A DNA stretch of 64,000 nt from Turbatrix aceti (lineage: Eukaryota > Nematoda > Chromadorea > Rhabditida > Panagrolaimidae), in contig OZ017767.1 of the NCBI GenBank assembly GCA_963969345.1, positions 1,240,001 through 1,304,000 of the forward strand, given 5' to 3'. A program made the position numbers and the translations under genes. Shown here piece by piece: positions 44,363-56,173 of the stretch. Position 1 is the first letter of the stretch, and every line of letters starts with the position of its first letter. A model generated the notes under the pieces. It searched no databases, was not told the origin of the DNA, and saw only the letters and a list, made by a program, of their open reading frames with translations.

Positions 44363-45624
44363 TCAATGTGTTAATTCACCGGGGAAACGCGGCACAAAGC
44401 CAAACATCATAGAACGTCTATTCTTTTTTTTGATTGGTTTGGGTAATCTGCATTTCTGCGGAACTCCGAGCTGCTGAAAACGAGGTACGACTTGTTGCAA
44501 AAGTTCCTGATTGAATGGATCGCTGCCAATCAGGACGATTTCGTGGGTTTCAGCGAGAGTCAATCTGAAATGTACATTTTTTTAAACTAATCAACAAATT
44601 TTCAAGAAAAAACTAACCTCATATTCAGTTTTCTATGGATGACGTTCTTTTCAGCGTCTCTGTAGATGCTTTTTAAGGGATCCTTTCCCACATTTAATTT
44701 GGCAACGTCACAAATATCCTGGATATCCTTGGACATCCGAGGATCGATATCCAATTGCAACTGATAGTTCAACACCGCCTTGATCCGTCTCTTGGCAATA
44801 TCGTCGACGGGACGTTCGATGAGAACTTTGACAAACTTTTTATTGGTCAGAGCGTTGGTCAGGCAGGTGCGGCAGGTCTCGATGTCGGTCACCGGCTGGT
44901 CATCAACTGCCAGGATGGCATCGCCTCGACGGAAGACTTCGCCCGAGAGCGTGTTGGGCGGAGCCCTGGTTACAAACACTTTCGATTCCAGACTCATGGT
45001 GTGAATGCCGAGATTGGCACCTGGGTACATTCGCATGTAGGCAAAGATAAACTGGTATCCCGGGACGACATCGTACCCCTTTGGGACGTAATAGGACACT
45101 TCAGTATCCGGCAAGATGTAGGGGGCTCGGGTACGGTAGATATCAAATTTGAACTAAAGTTTTTTGTGCATTGGGTGATGGATGCACAGGTGATACAGGT
45201 AAGCAAACTTACAACTCGATTCTTAACCTTGCAGATTTCCTCTTCCAGCTGAAGATAACGGACTACTGAAACACCGTTGATAGCCGTGATGATATCCCCC
45301 GGACGAAGAACATCCTTGGCAGCAGAGTCGTCTTTGATCGAACTGATCTGGCACGCGTATGAAATGCGGAGACCAAGCTGAAATCAGACGCTTTCAGCGA
45401 ATAATCCAGCATAAAAAAATAACCTTTCCTCCAGGGGGTATGGAGAATTGAACAATTTTGATCTCGCACGACTCCTCTGTACCTTCCTGTAGTTCAGCAC
45501 CCTGTTTCTCGCTCTTTAACGGGTGTGGCGAGCTGTAATCGGAAGATCGGAGGATCAGACAGACTTGCTAAGCACAGAACACTTACACTGTTGTCGTCCC
45601 TAATACGTTCTTCCCTTCAGCCAT
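44363..45624 (-). CDS. Two-PDZ protein J
   Basis: Five exons (45587-45624, 45424-45532, 45213-45377, 44618-45153, 44363-44564; phases 2, 0, 0, 2) give 349 residues. First PDZ: residues about 35-105 with VQFSIPPGGKLGLRISYAC, DVLRPGDIITAINGVSV. Second PDZ: about 140-230 with GANLGIHTMSLES, RRGDAILAVDDQPV. The carboxylate-binding loop is GLR in the first and GIH in the second. The tail is basic. PDZ proteins hold membrane or cytoskeletal partners through C-terminal peptides; no enzyme domain is present. Closest relatives are K and L. Confidence 0.8.
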
Positions 45625-45929
45625 GTTCGCAGTTCAGCAAATTCGTCTACCATGTGTTGAGTAAACAAAAGAATTTCGCAAGCACAACGGCGGTTTGCAG
45701 AAATTTGCATAAAATGCCAAATATCTGTTGATTTGTTATGTTTTGACTTGTTATGTTTTGATTGCAACCAAATACGGTACTGAATGAAAAAAAAACTTAA
45801 AAGTGCAATTCAATATTTTTAATATTATTTTTATCACTGCAATTCTGTATTTTTTTTATCACATTGAATTTGTGCACTCTTTTTTATTACTCACGCTGAT
45901 ATCACAAGTAAACATATCCATAACCGAGA
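45625..45929. other. Intergenic between J and K
   Basis: 305 bp holding the J promoter and the K 3' end; nothing more is seen. Confidence 0.35.
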
Positions 45930-47246
45930 TCATGGTGGTGGATCTTCCTGTGTACGCTGAAGGAACAAGGCTCTCAGAAGAGCGGTACTCTTCTTCTTCC
46001 TAGCCGACGCCTTGCTTCGAGATTTCGGCGAAACTGCACGACTCGGCGAAACGGCACGACCGACTGTTTTCCTTTCAACTGGTTGCAAAAGATCCGGGTT
46101 GTATGGATCACACTGGATACCGATTTCTTCGCTGTTATCAGCGATACACAATCTGAAAAATCAACATTTTTTATTGACAAAAACAATTTTGTGAACTCAC
46201 CTTTGGATTTTTGATGTACTAGCTCCCTTTTCTTTGTAGATGCTTTTCAATGCGCTGTCTTTGGACACAAGAGCCACAGCCGCGTCACTGATCTCCGCAA
46301 TATCCTTGGCCATGCGAGGATCAACGTCAATGGTTTTCTGGTAGTTTAGCACAGACTTGGCGCGCTTTTTGGAAATTTCGGTGAAGGGACGCTCAATGAG
46401 AACCTTGACAAACCGTTTCTTGCAAAGACCGTTGGTGAGAAAGGTGCTGCACGTTTTGATGTTTGTACACGGCTGCTCATCGACCGCTAGAATGCTGTCA
46501 CCTCGATGAAAGACTTCACCCGAGAGCGTGTTGGGCGGAGCGTTGGTTACGTACACCTTGCAGTCCATGCTCATGATGTGAATTCCCAGATCAGCGCCGG
46601 GATACACTCGCATGTAGACAATCATGTACTTGTATCCAGGAATGGCATCGTAGCCTTTGGGGAGAGTAGAGATGACTTCGACATCCGGCAGAGTGTAGGG
46701 GGCCTTGGTTCGGAAAACCTCGAATTTGTACTGAAATGAATACCAGCCAGGTTTGGAAAAACAAGTGAGAAAAGTGTGCACTTACAACTCGGTCCTTGAT
46801 CTTGAGTATTTCGCGTTCCAGATCTCGACGACGGGTCACAGCTATGCCGTTGATTGCCTTGATCGTGTCCCCGGGACGAAGAACTGTCTGAGCAGCGGAG
46901 CCGTCTTTTATTGAACTGATCTGACATGTACTCGAAAGACGGATGCCAATCTGAAACCATGAAGCCATGATGCACACTGTTGACCGAACACAAAAAATCT
47001 TCTCACCTTCCCGCCCTTAGGTACCGTAAACTCAACAGTTTTGAGTTCGCACGCATCTTTTGTCTCACAAAACGGTGATTCTGCGGTTGGCGTCCGTTGT
47101 TGCTCCTCATCCGTTGCCGTAGTACTCCCTTGGCTGCAAATACAAGTGTACAGGTGCCAGGTGTACAGGTGCAGACAGGAAAAAACTTACACCACTGATG
47201 TGTCGATTGTTTTTACCGACTTCCTCGTCTTTTGTTTGTCAGCCAT
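45930..47246 (-). CDS. Two-PDZ protein K
   Basis: Five exons (47191-47246, 47007-47133, 46786-46950, 46201-46730, 45930-46152; phases 2, 0, 0, 2) give 366 residues. PDZ1 (about 50-115): VEFTVPKGGKIGIRLSSTC, LRPGDTIKAINGIAV. PDZ2 (about 160-245): GADLGIHIMSMDC, HRGDSILAVDEQP. The C-terminus is Ser/Arg/Lys-rich and ends PPP. The 165-bp PDZ1 exon is the same length in J, K and L. It is divergent from L and highly similar to it in PDZ1, including the flanking intron bases. Confidence 0.82.
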
Positions 47247-47476
47247 GTTCGCAGTTCAACCACTGATGTCTGTCTACGTTTGGAGTGACAAAGAATGCTG
47301 CGCGTTGTCTGGCCTGACGTCATGAATTTCTGAAATTTGAATAACCGCCGAACATTGCATAAAATGCAAAATTTACGTGTTTTACAAATTTCAGACAGAA
47401 TTCCGTAATTTGGGCCAGAGCATGTGTTATTCATTCCAATCGTATGTAGACAAATATCAGCGGTTGAGCTGCGAAC
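47247..47476. promoter_or_regulatory. Shared divergent promoter of K and L
   Basis: 230 bp separate the two ATGs. The outer parts are inverted copies of each other (GCGAACATGG with GTTGAGCTGC, and AACCACTGATGTCTGTC against CAAATATCAGCGGTTG), so the promoter was probably duplicated with the genes. Confidence 0.5.
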
Positions 47477-48897
47477 ATGGCTGACGACGCTAAATCGCCG
47501 AAATCGACACACTCAGCGAAGTAAGTTTTATACCTGTCCGACATGTACGATCATCACGTCACGTATTTACAGGAAAAAGGTGATCAAAAAAACATCTCAG
47601 ACACAGTCAACCGAGAATTCCTGCACGGAGTAAGTTTTGTCTGTCTGTACTGTACACCTGACACCTGTATGTATTTGCAGCGATAATTACACGAACGATG
47701 GTGATGACCCGGTGTCACCAGCGGTGACACCACCGTTGGCATCACCGAGTCGTGTTCAGGATGCATGCGAATCCCACACTGTTGAGTTTACCGTACCTAA
47801 GGGCGGGAAGGTGAGAAGATTTTTTGTGTTCGGTCAACAGTGTGCATCATGGCTTCATGGTTTCAGATTGGCATCCGTCTTTCGAGTACATGCCAGATCA
47901 GTTCAATAAAAGACGGCTCCACTGCTCAGACAGTTCTTCGTCCCGGCGACACGATCAAGGCAATCAACGGCACAGCTGTGACCCGTCGTCGAGATCTGGA
48001 ACACGAAATCCTCAAGATCAAGGACCGAGTTGTAAGTGTACACTTTTCTCACCAGTTTTTCCCAACCTGACTTATATATATATTTACATTTCAGTTCAAA
48101 TTCGACATCTTCCGCACCAAAGCCCCCTACATCCTGTCGGACTCTGAAACCGCCTCTGCTCTCCCCAAAGGCTACGATGCTATTCCTGGGTACTCGTACA
48201 TGATTGTCTACATGCGAGTGTACCCCGGCGCTGATCTGGGCATTCATATCATGAGCATGGACAACAAGGTGTACGTGACCAACGCTCCGGCCAACACGCT
48301 CTCGGGCGAAGTCCTCCGTCGAGGCGACTGCATCCTGGCAGTCGATGAGCAACCGTGCACTAACATCAAAATGTGCAGCCACGCCCTCACCAGAGGTCTT
48401 TGCACGAAGCGGTTTGTCAAGGTTCTCACTGAGCGTCCCGTCACCGAGTTGGCCAAAAAACGCACCAAGATGGTGTTACACTGCGAGCAACAAATTGAGA
48501 TCGATCCTCGCATGGCTACAGATATTCCGGAGATTACCAATGCGGCTACAGCGTTTGTGGAAAAGGGTCCTCCGTTGAAGAACATCTACAGGGACAAAGG
48601 CAGCCCTCGTAGCCCCAAAGACTCCAGGTTGGTACATACAAAAAAAATCAGCGTCATTTTTTAAATACCTTTTTCAGAGTGACAATCGCTGCGACCACCG
48701 AAGAAATCGGCATCAAAAGCGATCCATTCAACCCGGCACTTTTGTACCCAGTTGAAGCTCTGAACAGTATACACCAAGCAGCCGTTGAACGGAGAAAAGA
48801 GAAATCAAAAACTGAATCCAAGGGCTCACCAAGGAAGAAAAAAAGTAATTTTATTCTGCGAGCGTTTCACTTTTCGCAGGAAGATCATCCACCGTGA
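47477..48897 (+). CDS. Two-PDZ protein L
   Basis: Six exons (47477-47520, 47573-47629, 47681-47810, 47867-48031, 48095-48627, 48678-48897) with matching phases give 382 residues. It has one more N-terminal exon than K. PDZ1 repeats IGIRLSSTCQISSIKDGS; PDZ2 has GADLGIHIMSMDN and RRGDCILAVDEQP. The C-terminal tail (RKKKSNFILRAF, then QEDHPP) parallels that of K. The inverted K/L arrangement implies duplication with inversion. Confidence 0.82.
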
Positions 48898-49170
48898 TCT
48901 CGATTACGTCCCGTTTATTGTGATATCGGTATGAGAAATAAACGGGATAAATTCAACTTAAAAAATTGATCACCAGCATATTAAAATTATACAAATTGAA
49001 AAACGGTGCAATAATGAACAAAAATATCAAAAAATGAACACACTAAAATTGTCGGAAAAGTGGTAGGTTTCTAGAAATAATATCATGTTTCACGTAAAAG
49101 CCAACAAAAGAGTGTGCTCATACGCTGTTACGCGCGTTTGCAGTTCGGAGCAGACGCATGCTGCCCAGTC

Positions 49171-50719
49171 CTAATATGCTGTGCTGTTGCTTTTGTTGTT
49201 CTCCGTGTTGATCTCGGGCGCTTTGGAGGCAACAACCGGTACCTCAGGCATCTCGTTGCTGGCGACGACAGCAGGCGCAGGCGACGGAACATCGATTGGT
49301 GCCGGCTCGGGGAGAATGACGCCCATCAGGATGAGGTCCTCGTCGGTCACCAGGAGCATTGGGCTGCCGTCTTCCGGGATGTACAGTTTGAAGGCCTGCT
49401 TGTACTGTCTCTTATTCGTCTGGTACAACTGAAAAGCCTGTTCGCCGTGGCAGCCTTTGAGGTGCTTGCGGAGCGACGACGGATCAGTGTACCTCTTGTT
49501 GCACTTGACGACGAAGCACGCGTAGGCCTTCTGAAAAGAGATCTTTCAGTCTGAATAAAATTATTTTTGAAAAGTTCAAAACTAACGAAGTTCGAATGAA
49601 TGCGCTGACGATGCTTCGTGCGATCCGAACGGTTGTTGAAGACCTTCTCGCAGTACTCGCACTTGAACGGCTTTTCTCCCGTGTGCTGGCGAAGGTGAGT
49701 GATCAAATTTTCCAGGCGGGAGTAGGAGTTTTTGCAGTTCGGGTACTGAAATGGCAAATTGTTCATTTTTGGGATTTTGACCCAGGGACCAAGTAGATTT
49801 TTTAGGCTACAATCATATTTTTAGGCCCAAAATGTTTTTTGGGGCTGAAAAATGCATTTTTTTAAGCCTACAATTAAAATTGTAACAAAAATTGAAGGCT
49901 CGAAAAACATTTTTTCGGCGAAGAATTTCACTTTATGTTCAAAAGTAAAATTTTTGAGAACAAATGTCTACCAAAAAGCAATTTTCGCCAAGCAGTACAA
50001 AAAAAATAAAAACTCACATGGCAAACATGGGGACGATGACCGATGTGACGACGCACGTGCAGGATCAGCATGTAGTGAGCCCTGAAGGTCATATCACGGG
50101 TGCAGCCCTCCCACTTGCAGGAGCACGAAGCGCCAGGTTGTACCCTAATGTGATGGTCGGTGACGTGATTCGCCAGATTCTCGGGTCCGTAGGCGACTTC
50201 GCCACAGTCCTGCCATTTGCACACCAGGGGATCGTCTTCGAGAGGCGCGTCTTCCGGCGGGATTATGATCGGTCCGGTTTTCCTGTGGGACACCGACGCC
50301 GACGACTTGGACGGAACCCCAACATCCGCCCTAAAAAAAAGAAAGAAAAACTCACAATTTTCAAAAGACACAAAAAATGTAAAAATTACACGTTTGTTGG
50401 CACGCAAATTGACGCCAAAGAGCTCGACGAAGAGAATCCAGAATCATCCCTGAATTGTGGGACAGTCCGGGGCTTGAACTTGCGAACAACTTTCGTTGCG
50501 GGATGCTGCTGGTCATGGGACGGACCAGGAGGGACACTGAAACCAACGTTGAATGTCATAAAACAAGTTGGGATAAAGCAGGGATAAATACATTCCAAAC
50601 TGGCGAGACACAGCCTCGTAGGCGGTCATGGACGGATTCTCGTTCTGAAGGTGCTGATACCCAGGAGGCATCGGAGGACGGTTGTTCAGCATTTCCTCGG
50701 TCGTAGGCTTTTGCTCCAT
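49171..50719 (-). CDS. Five-finger zinc-finger protein, GLI/TRA-1/GLIS type
   Basis: Five exons (50592-50719, 50390-50536, 50018-50330, 49587-49745, 49171-49530; phases 2, 2, 0, 0) give 368 residues. The N-terminal 125 residues are Pro/Ser-rich. Fingers lie at about 129-152 (CKWQDC), 163-190 (CKWEGC, then [14 protein letters not shown]), 195-218 ([21 protein letters not shown]), 225-246 ([17 protein letters not shown]) and 253-278 ([14 protein letters not shown]). The SRLENL, SDRTKH and [10 protein letters not shown] signatures are diagnostic of the GLI/ZIC/GLIS class, so it is a DNA-binding transcription factor of the nucleus. The C-terminus is Pro/Val-rich. Short for GLI, closer to GLIS size. 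Confidence 0.88.
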
Positions 50720-50921
50720 CGTGAACCAAACTCTCTGAAAACCTGAAAAAAAATACAGAGAAATTTTGACGATTTTGGACGTCAAAAGATATAAAAGCAT
50801 CGTAAAATTACGATTTTCAACTTCAGTACTACAAAAAATCAAAATCATTTTTTTTTGTTAAAAAATCCATCCAATACGTCAAATCACGATCAAAAAACGC
50901 ATGAGAAAGGCGTGTCAGGCT

Positions 50922-51351
50922 TCACCGCCCAGAACTCAGGATGATGTACAAATTGTTGCCGTTGTGCCAGTTCAGCGTCAGGGTCCGGTCAGGCATTGTA
51001 GTCGTCCTATAGTTAAAAAAAATTAATAGGATGTCGCAAAAGTCAGAAAAACGGCAAAAAAATATAAATTTTGGGCCCCAAAATAGATAAAAAATAGTTT
51101 ATGTCAAAAAGTGTAAAAAAAACATACCAAACAATCGTCATCGAGCGTGAATTCTCGCCGCTGACTTGGAAGCAAGCTGCCGCTCCGGAAGGCATCGCGG
51201 TATCATCTGCCGGTGCCCTAAAAAAACCTATTTTATCAAAAAAAAAACAAAATTATTCCATAAAACAATCAACTCACCTCAAAAACATCCTATCCACGGA
51301 CGCATCCCCTCCGGTCGAGGTTATCAGTTGCCAGACCACATGCCACCCCCG
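50922..51351 (-). CDS. Small gene, 5' end uncertain
   Basis: Two exons are well supported: 51128-51217 (phase 2) and 50922-51006, joined as SGENSRSMTIVW and then TLTLNWHNGNNLYIILSSGR before the stop. A third, 51278-51351, is likely from its donor and phase; its own 5' partner is not clear. The NWHNGN motif and hydrophobic end suggest a small extracellular or membrane protein. No family recognised. The start codon was not found with confidence. Confidence 0.45.
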
Positions 51352-52047
51352 CTATCAGTGCCAAAGCCACCCACACGTCAGCCCCGGGAGCAAAAATCGT
51401 CATAATGCCTCACTCGGCCACGCCAAAAGCCACAATCATCGCTGTGGTCGTTGTCTCCCCGACCGCCGCGCAGCGAACAAGTGACGTATTTCCCACGTCT
51501 TCTTACGCAATCAATATCGTCCCCCTCGCAACCACTGCAGCTTCGAAAAGAGTCACCGCGGCAATTTTTCGGCATTCTCGACCCCTCATCTTCTGAATCC
51601 CCCTCGCTATCCTATGGCATGACGTTCTCGGTGGTCTATTTTTACGGGCTAAAGTGGTCCAAACGAAAAAAAGAACCTAAAAATGCCAAAAAACGCAGCA
51701 GAAAAACGCAGTGAGAGTAAAATATTGAAAGAGGGGGAATCATCGTAAAAACAAGGTATAGTAAACTTTCGTTGCAAAAGTATATAAAGGAAACATTTGC
51801 TTCTCTTTCGAGGAATTTCGTGCGGACAAAAAATATCGTTGCAGGACCACATTCGTGTGTTTTTTTTCTGCGTTTTTCTTTCTTTTTGGGTCTTTTTTTT
51901 TGTTTTCAGCTCCTGTTTTTACGGTTTTGAATCCGCAGATAAACTTTTTCGCATCCAGGGCCGCCCATGCCCCGTAATTTCACCCATTCATTTTACCCAC
52001 ACCTTTTATTATAACAAAAGTCGTAAAATCAAACAATATTGCCTAAA
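51352..52047. other. Intergenic, possible 5' exons of the small gene
   Basis: About 700 bp. A Gly/Arg/Asp-rich minus-strand ORF (51378-51575) may be exonic, but I could not connect it. Nothing else. Confidence 0.3.
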
Positions 52048-52957
52048 TCAAGCCTCCATCACTTCAGAACTACTAGCATCCGAAATACGAGACTTGTAAA
52101 AATAGAACAATTCCTTTTGGTCGTCGAACAAAAAGCTGTACGTCAGAAGGTATTCCGACAAGGGTTGCAGTGCTTTTTCCAGCAAATCCTGTCCGCCATC
52201 AACAGGATTGCTCGAGACAAGCTTTCTGGCATAGGAAATGGCGGCGAGGACAACACTTTTGCTGTGCTCTGACGACAGGTCTCCGCCTCGGAGGAGGAAC
52301 ACCGCGGTATCCGGGTCGATCTGCTCGGAGCCTAAAAAATAAAAAAAAACAATGTTTGAAAAACACCCCAAAAAGAACAACCTTCAGCGATGATTTTCAG
52401 TCCGTTTTCAGAGAAAACTCGTGTCCGAGCTTTGACTTCGAGTTCAGAGAGATGATACTTGATAGCCCAGGAAACCATCTGAACACAATTTGAGTTGTTC
52501 AATTTTCGGCAAAGAAATTTGTCGCAATGAAGACGAAGGCATTCGATATCGTATTTTTCGGCTGAAAACAAAATCGTAAACCATAACAAAAAACTGTAAA
52601 AAAACATACCCATGTAACAAATTTCTTCAACCATGTCGATGCTCTCAATCAAGTAGTTGGCAGTGATCGAACCGTAGATGATATTCATCGACAGGCCAAA
52701 TGTAGCAGAAGAAATGTCATCAATTCTCACGACATCCATTCCTTGAGCGTTCTTTTCGACCGCCAATTCGGTGCCACTGCCATAAAACATTACTTCGAAG
52801 ACGGATGAGCAATTTGCCAGAAAAATCTTGTGAGCTCGAAATTCCTGAAACCCCCAATCATAAAAAAAGTTGGAAAACGTCAAAAACTCACATTGACGCC
52901 GCTGACTTCATCTTTGACGTGAAATACAACGTCACAGCGAAGGTCTCGGTTCATCAT
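52048..52957 (-). CDS. BTB-BACK protein N
   Basis: Four exons (52892-52957, 52610-52844, 52382-52561, 52048-52331; phases 0, 1, 1) give 254 residues. BTB: residues 1-110, beginning MMNRDLRCDVVFHVKD and continuing FRAHKIFLANCSSVFEVMFYG, VVRIDDIS and AEKYDIECLRLHC. The BACK-like half follows, with WAIKYHLSELEVKAR and PDTAVFLLRGGDL. BTB proteins commonly act as adaptors for Cullin-3 ubiquitin ligases. No Kelch or MATH domain is present. Introns at the BTB middle and before AEKY are shared by the whole cluster. Confidence 0.85.
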
Positions 52958-53220
52958 GAAATATTTTCAAGTGTCAAGTCAAAAATACGTCGCACAACAC
53001 TGAAAATGTTGCACGCGCGCAAACTGGCGAAAACGTGCTCCAAAAACTTGCTTCGTTTTTCGTGTCGAGAGGTACATAATCCGTAAAACTGTCTGTACAA
53101 AAGTTACGGTGTTTTACTTCTTTTCTTGTTACGTTTAGGCTCATAATACGGTTTTTCTGCTTGTCGCATAAGCATTTCAACATTTTATTAAAACGGAAAA
53201 ACAATCAACATCCATAAAGG

Positions 53221-54149
53221 TCAACATCCACAATCGAAAAAATTAAAATAAAAGCCGTCATTCTCGTAAACTTCTGGCACGTCGGACATATAAAATAGGT
53301 ACAACTCTTTTTTCTCGTCAAACATGAAGGCGTATTTCAGGAGGTAATTCTTCAGGGGTTCCAGCATTTTTTCCAAGTCAGACTGTCGATCCTTGCTATA
53401 TTCATCCCGATACTTCCTGTAGACGAGCATTTTGGTGTACGAAAAAGCACAGGAAATGATAGTTTTGCAACGCTCCAGCGGCAGGTCTCCGCCTCTCAGA
53501 AGGAAAATGGCGATTTCTGTGTTGATGTAAACCGTTGCTTTCGGGTCGACGTAATTCGTCTCAAGATTTGCGATCAATTCCAGGCCTTCTTTTGAAAGAA
53601 CGCGTGAACGCGCCTTGATTTTGAGTTCCGGCAGACGATACTTGAAAGCCAAGATGAGAAATTTAAGACCATTCGAATTGTTCAATCCTCGACAAAGAAA
53701 TTTTTCGCAATGTATACGGAGGCATTCAATCTTGTATTTTTCAGCTGAAAGTGTTTGGTAAAATTTTGTACCATAAAAACGGCATAAAAACTTACCTAAT
53801 TTACAAACCGAAAGAATCGAGTAATCAGTAAGCAACCTGTAATGGGCAGTGGCAGAGCCGTAAATCGTATCCAAACAAATCTCAAATATATCGTGACGAA
53901 CGTCGTCAATTTCTAAGACCGTCAATCCTTCAGCGTTTGTTTTCACCGCCGATTCGGTGCCATCGCCGAAAAGCATTTCGTTGAAGACGGGTGAGCAACT
54001 CGCGAGAAAGATTTTGTGACCATGGAATTCCTGAAACAATGAATGATTTTTGAAAGAAAAAAAGTTGGACAACGGTAAACACTCACCTTGCAGCCTTCAT
54101 AGCCATTCCAGACTTTGAAAACAACATCCGAACGCACGTCTCTGTTCAT
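53221..54149 (-). CDS. BTB-BACK protein O
   Basis: Three exons (54087-54149, 53796-54030, 53221-53744; phases 0, 1) give 273 residues. Start MNRDVRSDVVFKVWN; then FHGHKIFLASCSPVFNEMLFG, LEIDDVRHD, AEKYKIECLRIHC, and the BACK half with FKYRLPELKIKARSR and LLRGGDLPLERCK. The intron that splits the BACK half in N and S is absent, and about 15 extra residues fill the site. A TTTTTTAG lies right before GATG at the start, which would suit spliced-leader addition. Confidence 0.85.
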
Positions 54150-54179
54150 CCTAAAAAACTTTTACGCGTTTACAATAAA

Positions 54180-54660
54180 TGATGAAAAAACTTCGCGCGA
54201 CAAAGAAAAAAATTCCTCACCTGCTCCTCCTAGGACTTGCGGGTCTTTGGAGGCTCTCGATCTTTCTCAGACGCGCCTGTCGTCGGTAGCTAACAGGCCT
54301 TCAGACCTCTCTGACCCTCTAGCCCTGATGTCCAACTCCGCAGGATTCGCCTTTGGAGAAGCCTTTCTTGCTAATACCGACAACAGTCGCAAGGTGCGTT
54401 CACGCCGAAGTAAACCTGTAGTTTATTCAGCAAACAACAAAATCGATACACAAAACACGGACCAGGAGAACAGCCTGCCTTGGTCGTGGGGTCGATGTAG
54501 ATTGCTGCCGCGCAGCAGGGGCACCGCGCCGCGCTTGACCATGAGCCTCCGGGGTCTGGGAACCATCGGCGCCTGTTAGCTGGGTCAACTCGCGCGGGCA
54601 GAGTGGAGAAAGCGAATTACGGTATTTTGCCTTCTTCTTTGTTACTTTTTCAATTTTAGG
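54180..54660. other. GC-rich segment, possible retroelement fragment
   Basis: A stretch much richer in GC than its neighbours, between BTB genes O and P. A plus-strand reading frame (54250-54579) and a minus-strand one (54427-54672) both lack domains. It contains CTGTAGTTTATTCAGCAAACAAC, resembling the LTR-internal TTTATTCAGCAAAATC of element 1, but no repeat pair was found. Confidence 0.3.
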
Positions 54661-54848
54661 GTTATAATTCATAATTTTTGATTGTTTTCACTGATTTTTT
54701 TTTGTTTTCGGCACAAAATTCGTTTTTTTCGAAGGCCCTTCTCGTTGTTACAGGAACCGTTGACGTCAATTGCCACACACTAGTCATTGCAACTTTTTAT
54801 CCAGAAAAAAAAACTCAAAAACAACAAAGAAAAAAATAAAAAGACGTG

Positions 54849-55766
54849 CTAAAAATACCACTTGTTATCGTCTTCAACGTCCTTGTTCTCGTAAAAATGA
54901 ACATCTGGGATAGAAGACTCATAAAACAGGTACAACTCTTTTTTGTCGTCATACATGAAGCTGTACTTCTGCAAGTAGGTATCCAGAGGATTGAGCAGGG
55001 TCGTCAGCTCTTCCTGTCTATACTCGTTATACCGCTTTTTGAGGACGCGCTGTTTGGCATGCGAAATGGCGGCAAGGACGACGGATTTGCTCAGCTCGAG
55101 CGACAGGTCCCCGCCCGTCAGAAGGTACGCAGCGGTGTCAGGATTGACGTACAGACTCCGTAAAGGGTCAATCTTATTGGAGTCCAGCAAACCCGCTTCT
55201 GCTTCGATGATTGCCAGGCCCTGTTCGGTGAGAGCTCGTGAACGCGCCTTGATCTTGAGTTCCGGCAGGTGGTAGTTCACGGCCCAGGAAGCGAATTGAA
55301 GACCATTAGAGTCATTTACTATTCGACACAAAACTTTGTCGCATTGCACGCGGAGGCAATCGATGTCGTATTTTTCAGCTGAAAAAGTTGTCAACAATTT
55401 GTACATAAAAACGGCATAAAAAACCAACCGATTATAGCGACTTCCTCAGCCATGTCACTTCCAAGCGAGTAGGTGGTAGTCAGCGAGCGGTAAATGATGT
55501 CCAGCGAAATCCCAAACGCATCCTGATCCACATCTTCAAGTTGTATGACCTCCAATCCATCCGCGTTCCTTTTAACGGACCTTTTGGAGCCGAAAAACAT
55601 CGTTTCGAAGACGGAAGAACAACTTGCCAGCACTACTTTGTGGGCTTCATATTCCTGAAACAAAAATGATGAAAAAACTGTACAAAAGGCAAAAATGGCT
55701 TACCCTGTCGACACAATATTTACGTTTGATAATGAAAAGAACATCACAGCGTTCGTCCCTCTGCAT
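54849..55766 (-). CDS. BTB-BACK protein P
   Basis: Three exons (55704-55766, 55429-55654, 54849-55378; phases 0, 1) give 272 residues. Start MQRDERCDVLFIIKRK; BTB core YEAHKVVLASCSSVFETMFFG, IQLEDVDQDAF; BACK half VNYHLPELKIKARSRALTEQG and PDTAAYLLTGGDLSLE. The tail YSFMYDDKKELYLFYESSIP matches O and N. As in O, the BACK intron is missing. The TTTTTTAG just before the start is a possible spliced-leader site. Confidence 0.85.
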
Positions 55767-56173
55767 CCTAAAAAAGATTTGATGATAGAAAAAAATTGTA
55801 AAAATAGAATAAAGACGGTAAAAAACAGAAATTCAAGAACACAATATGATACCGTATGACGACGACATACGGTACCAATAAAACAATTAATGGCACAATT
55901 ATGAAAACCGTTGAAGAACAAGGAATTTCAGTGGAAAACAACCTTTGTTTCTTCGTTTTTTTTCGTTTCGAGACTATCAGATCGTAAAACGTCATGATCG
56001 AAAATTTCTTTTAAAAGATACCGAATGTTGTATTTTCAACAACTATATAACCACAAATTGCAACGTGTAAATAAATTAGAACAACGGTTATTTAACATCC
56101 AACAAGCAAAAAACACATGATTGAAAAAGATTCCAGCGTACAATGTCAATTGGAAATGTAAAATTGATAGTTG
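55767..56173. other. Intergenic between P and Q
   Basis: 407 bp; nothing recognised. Confidence 0.35.
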
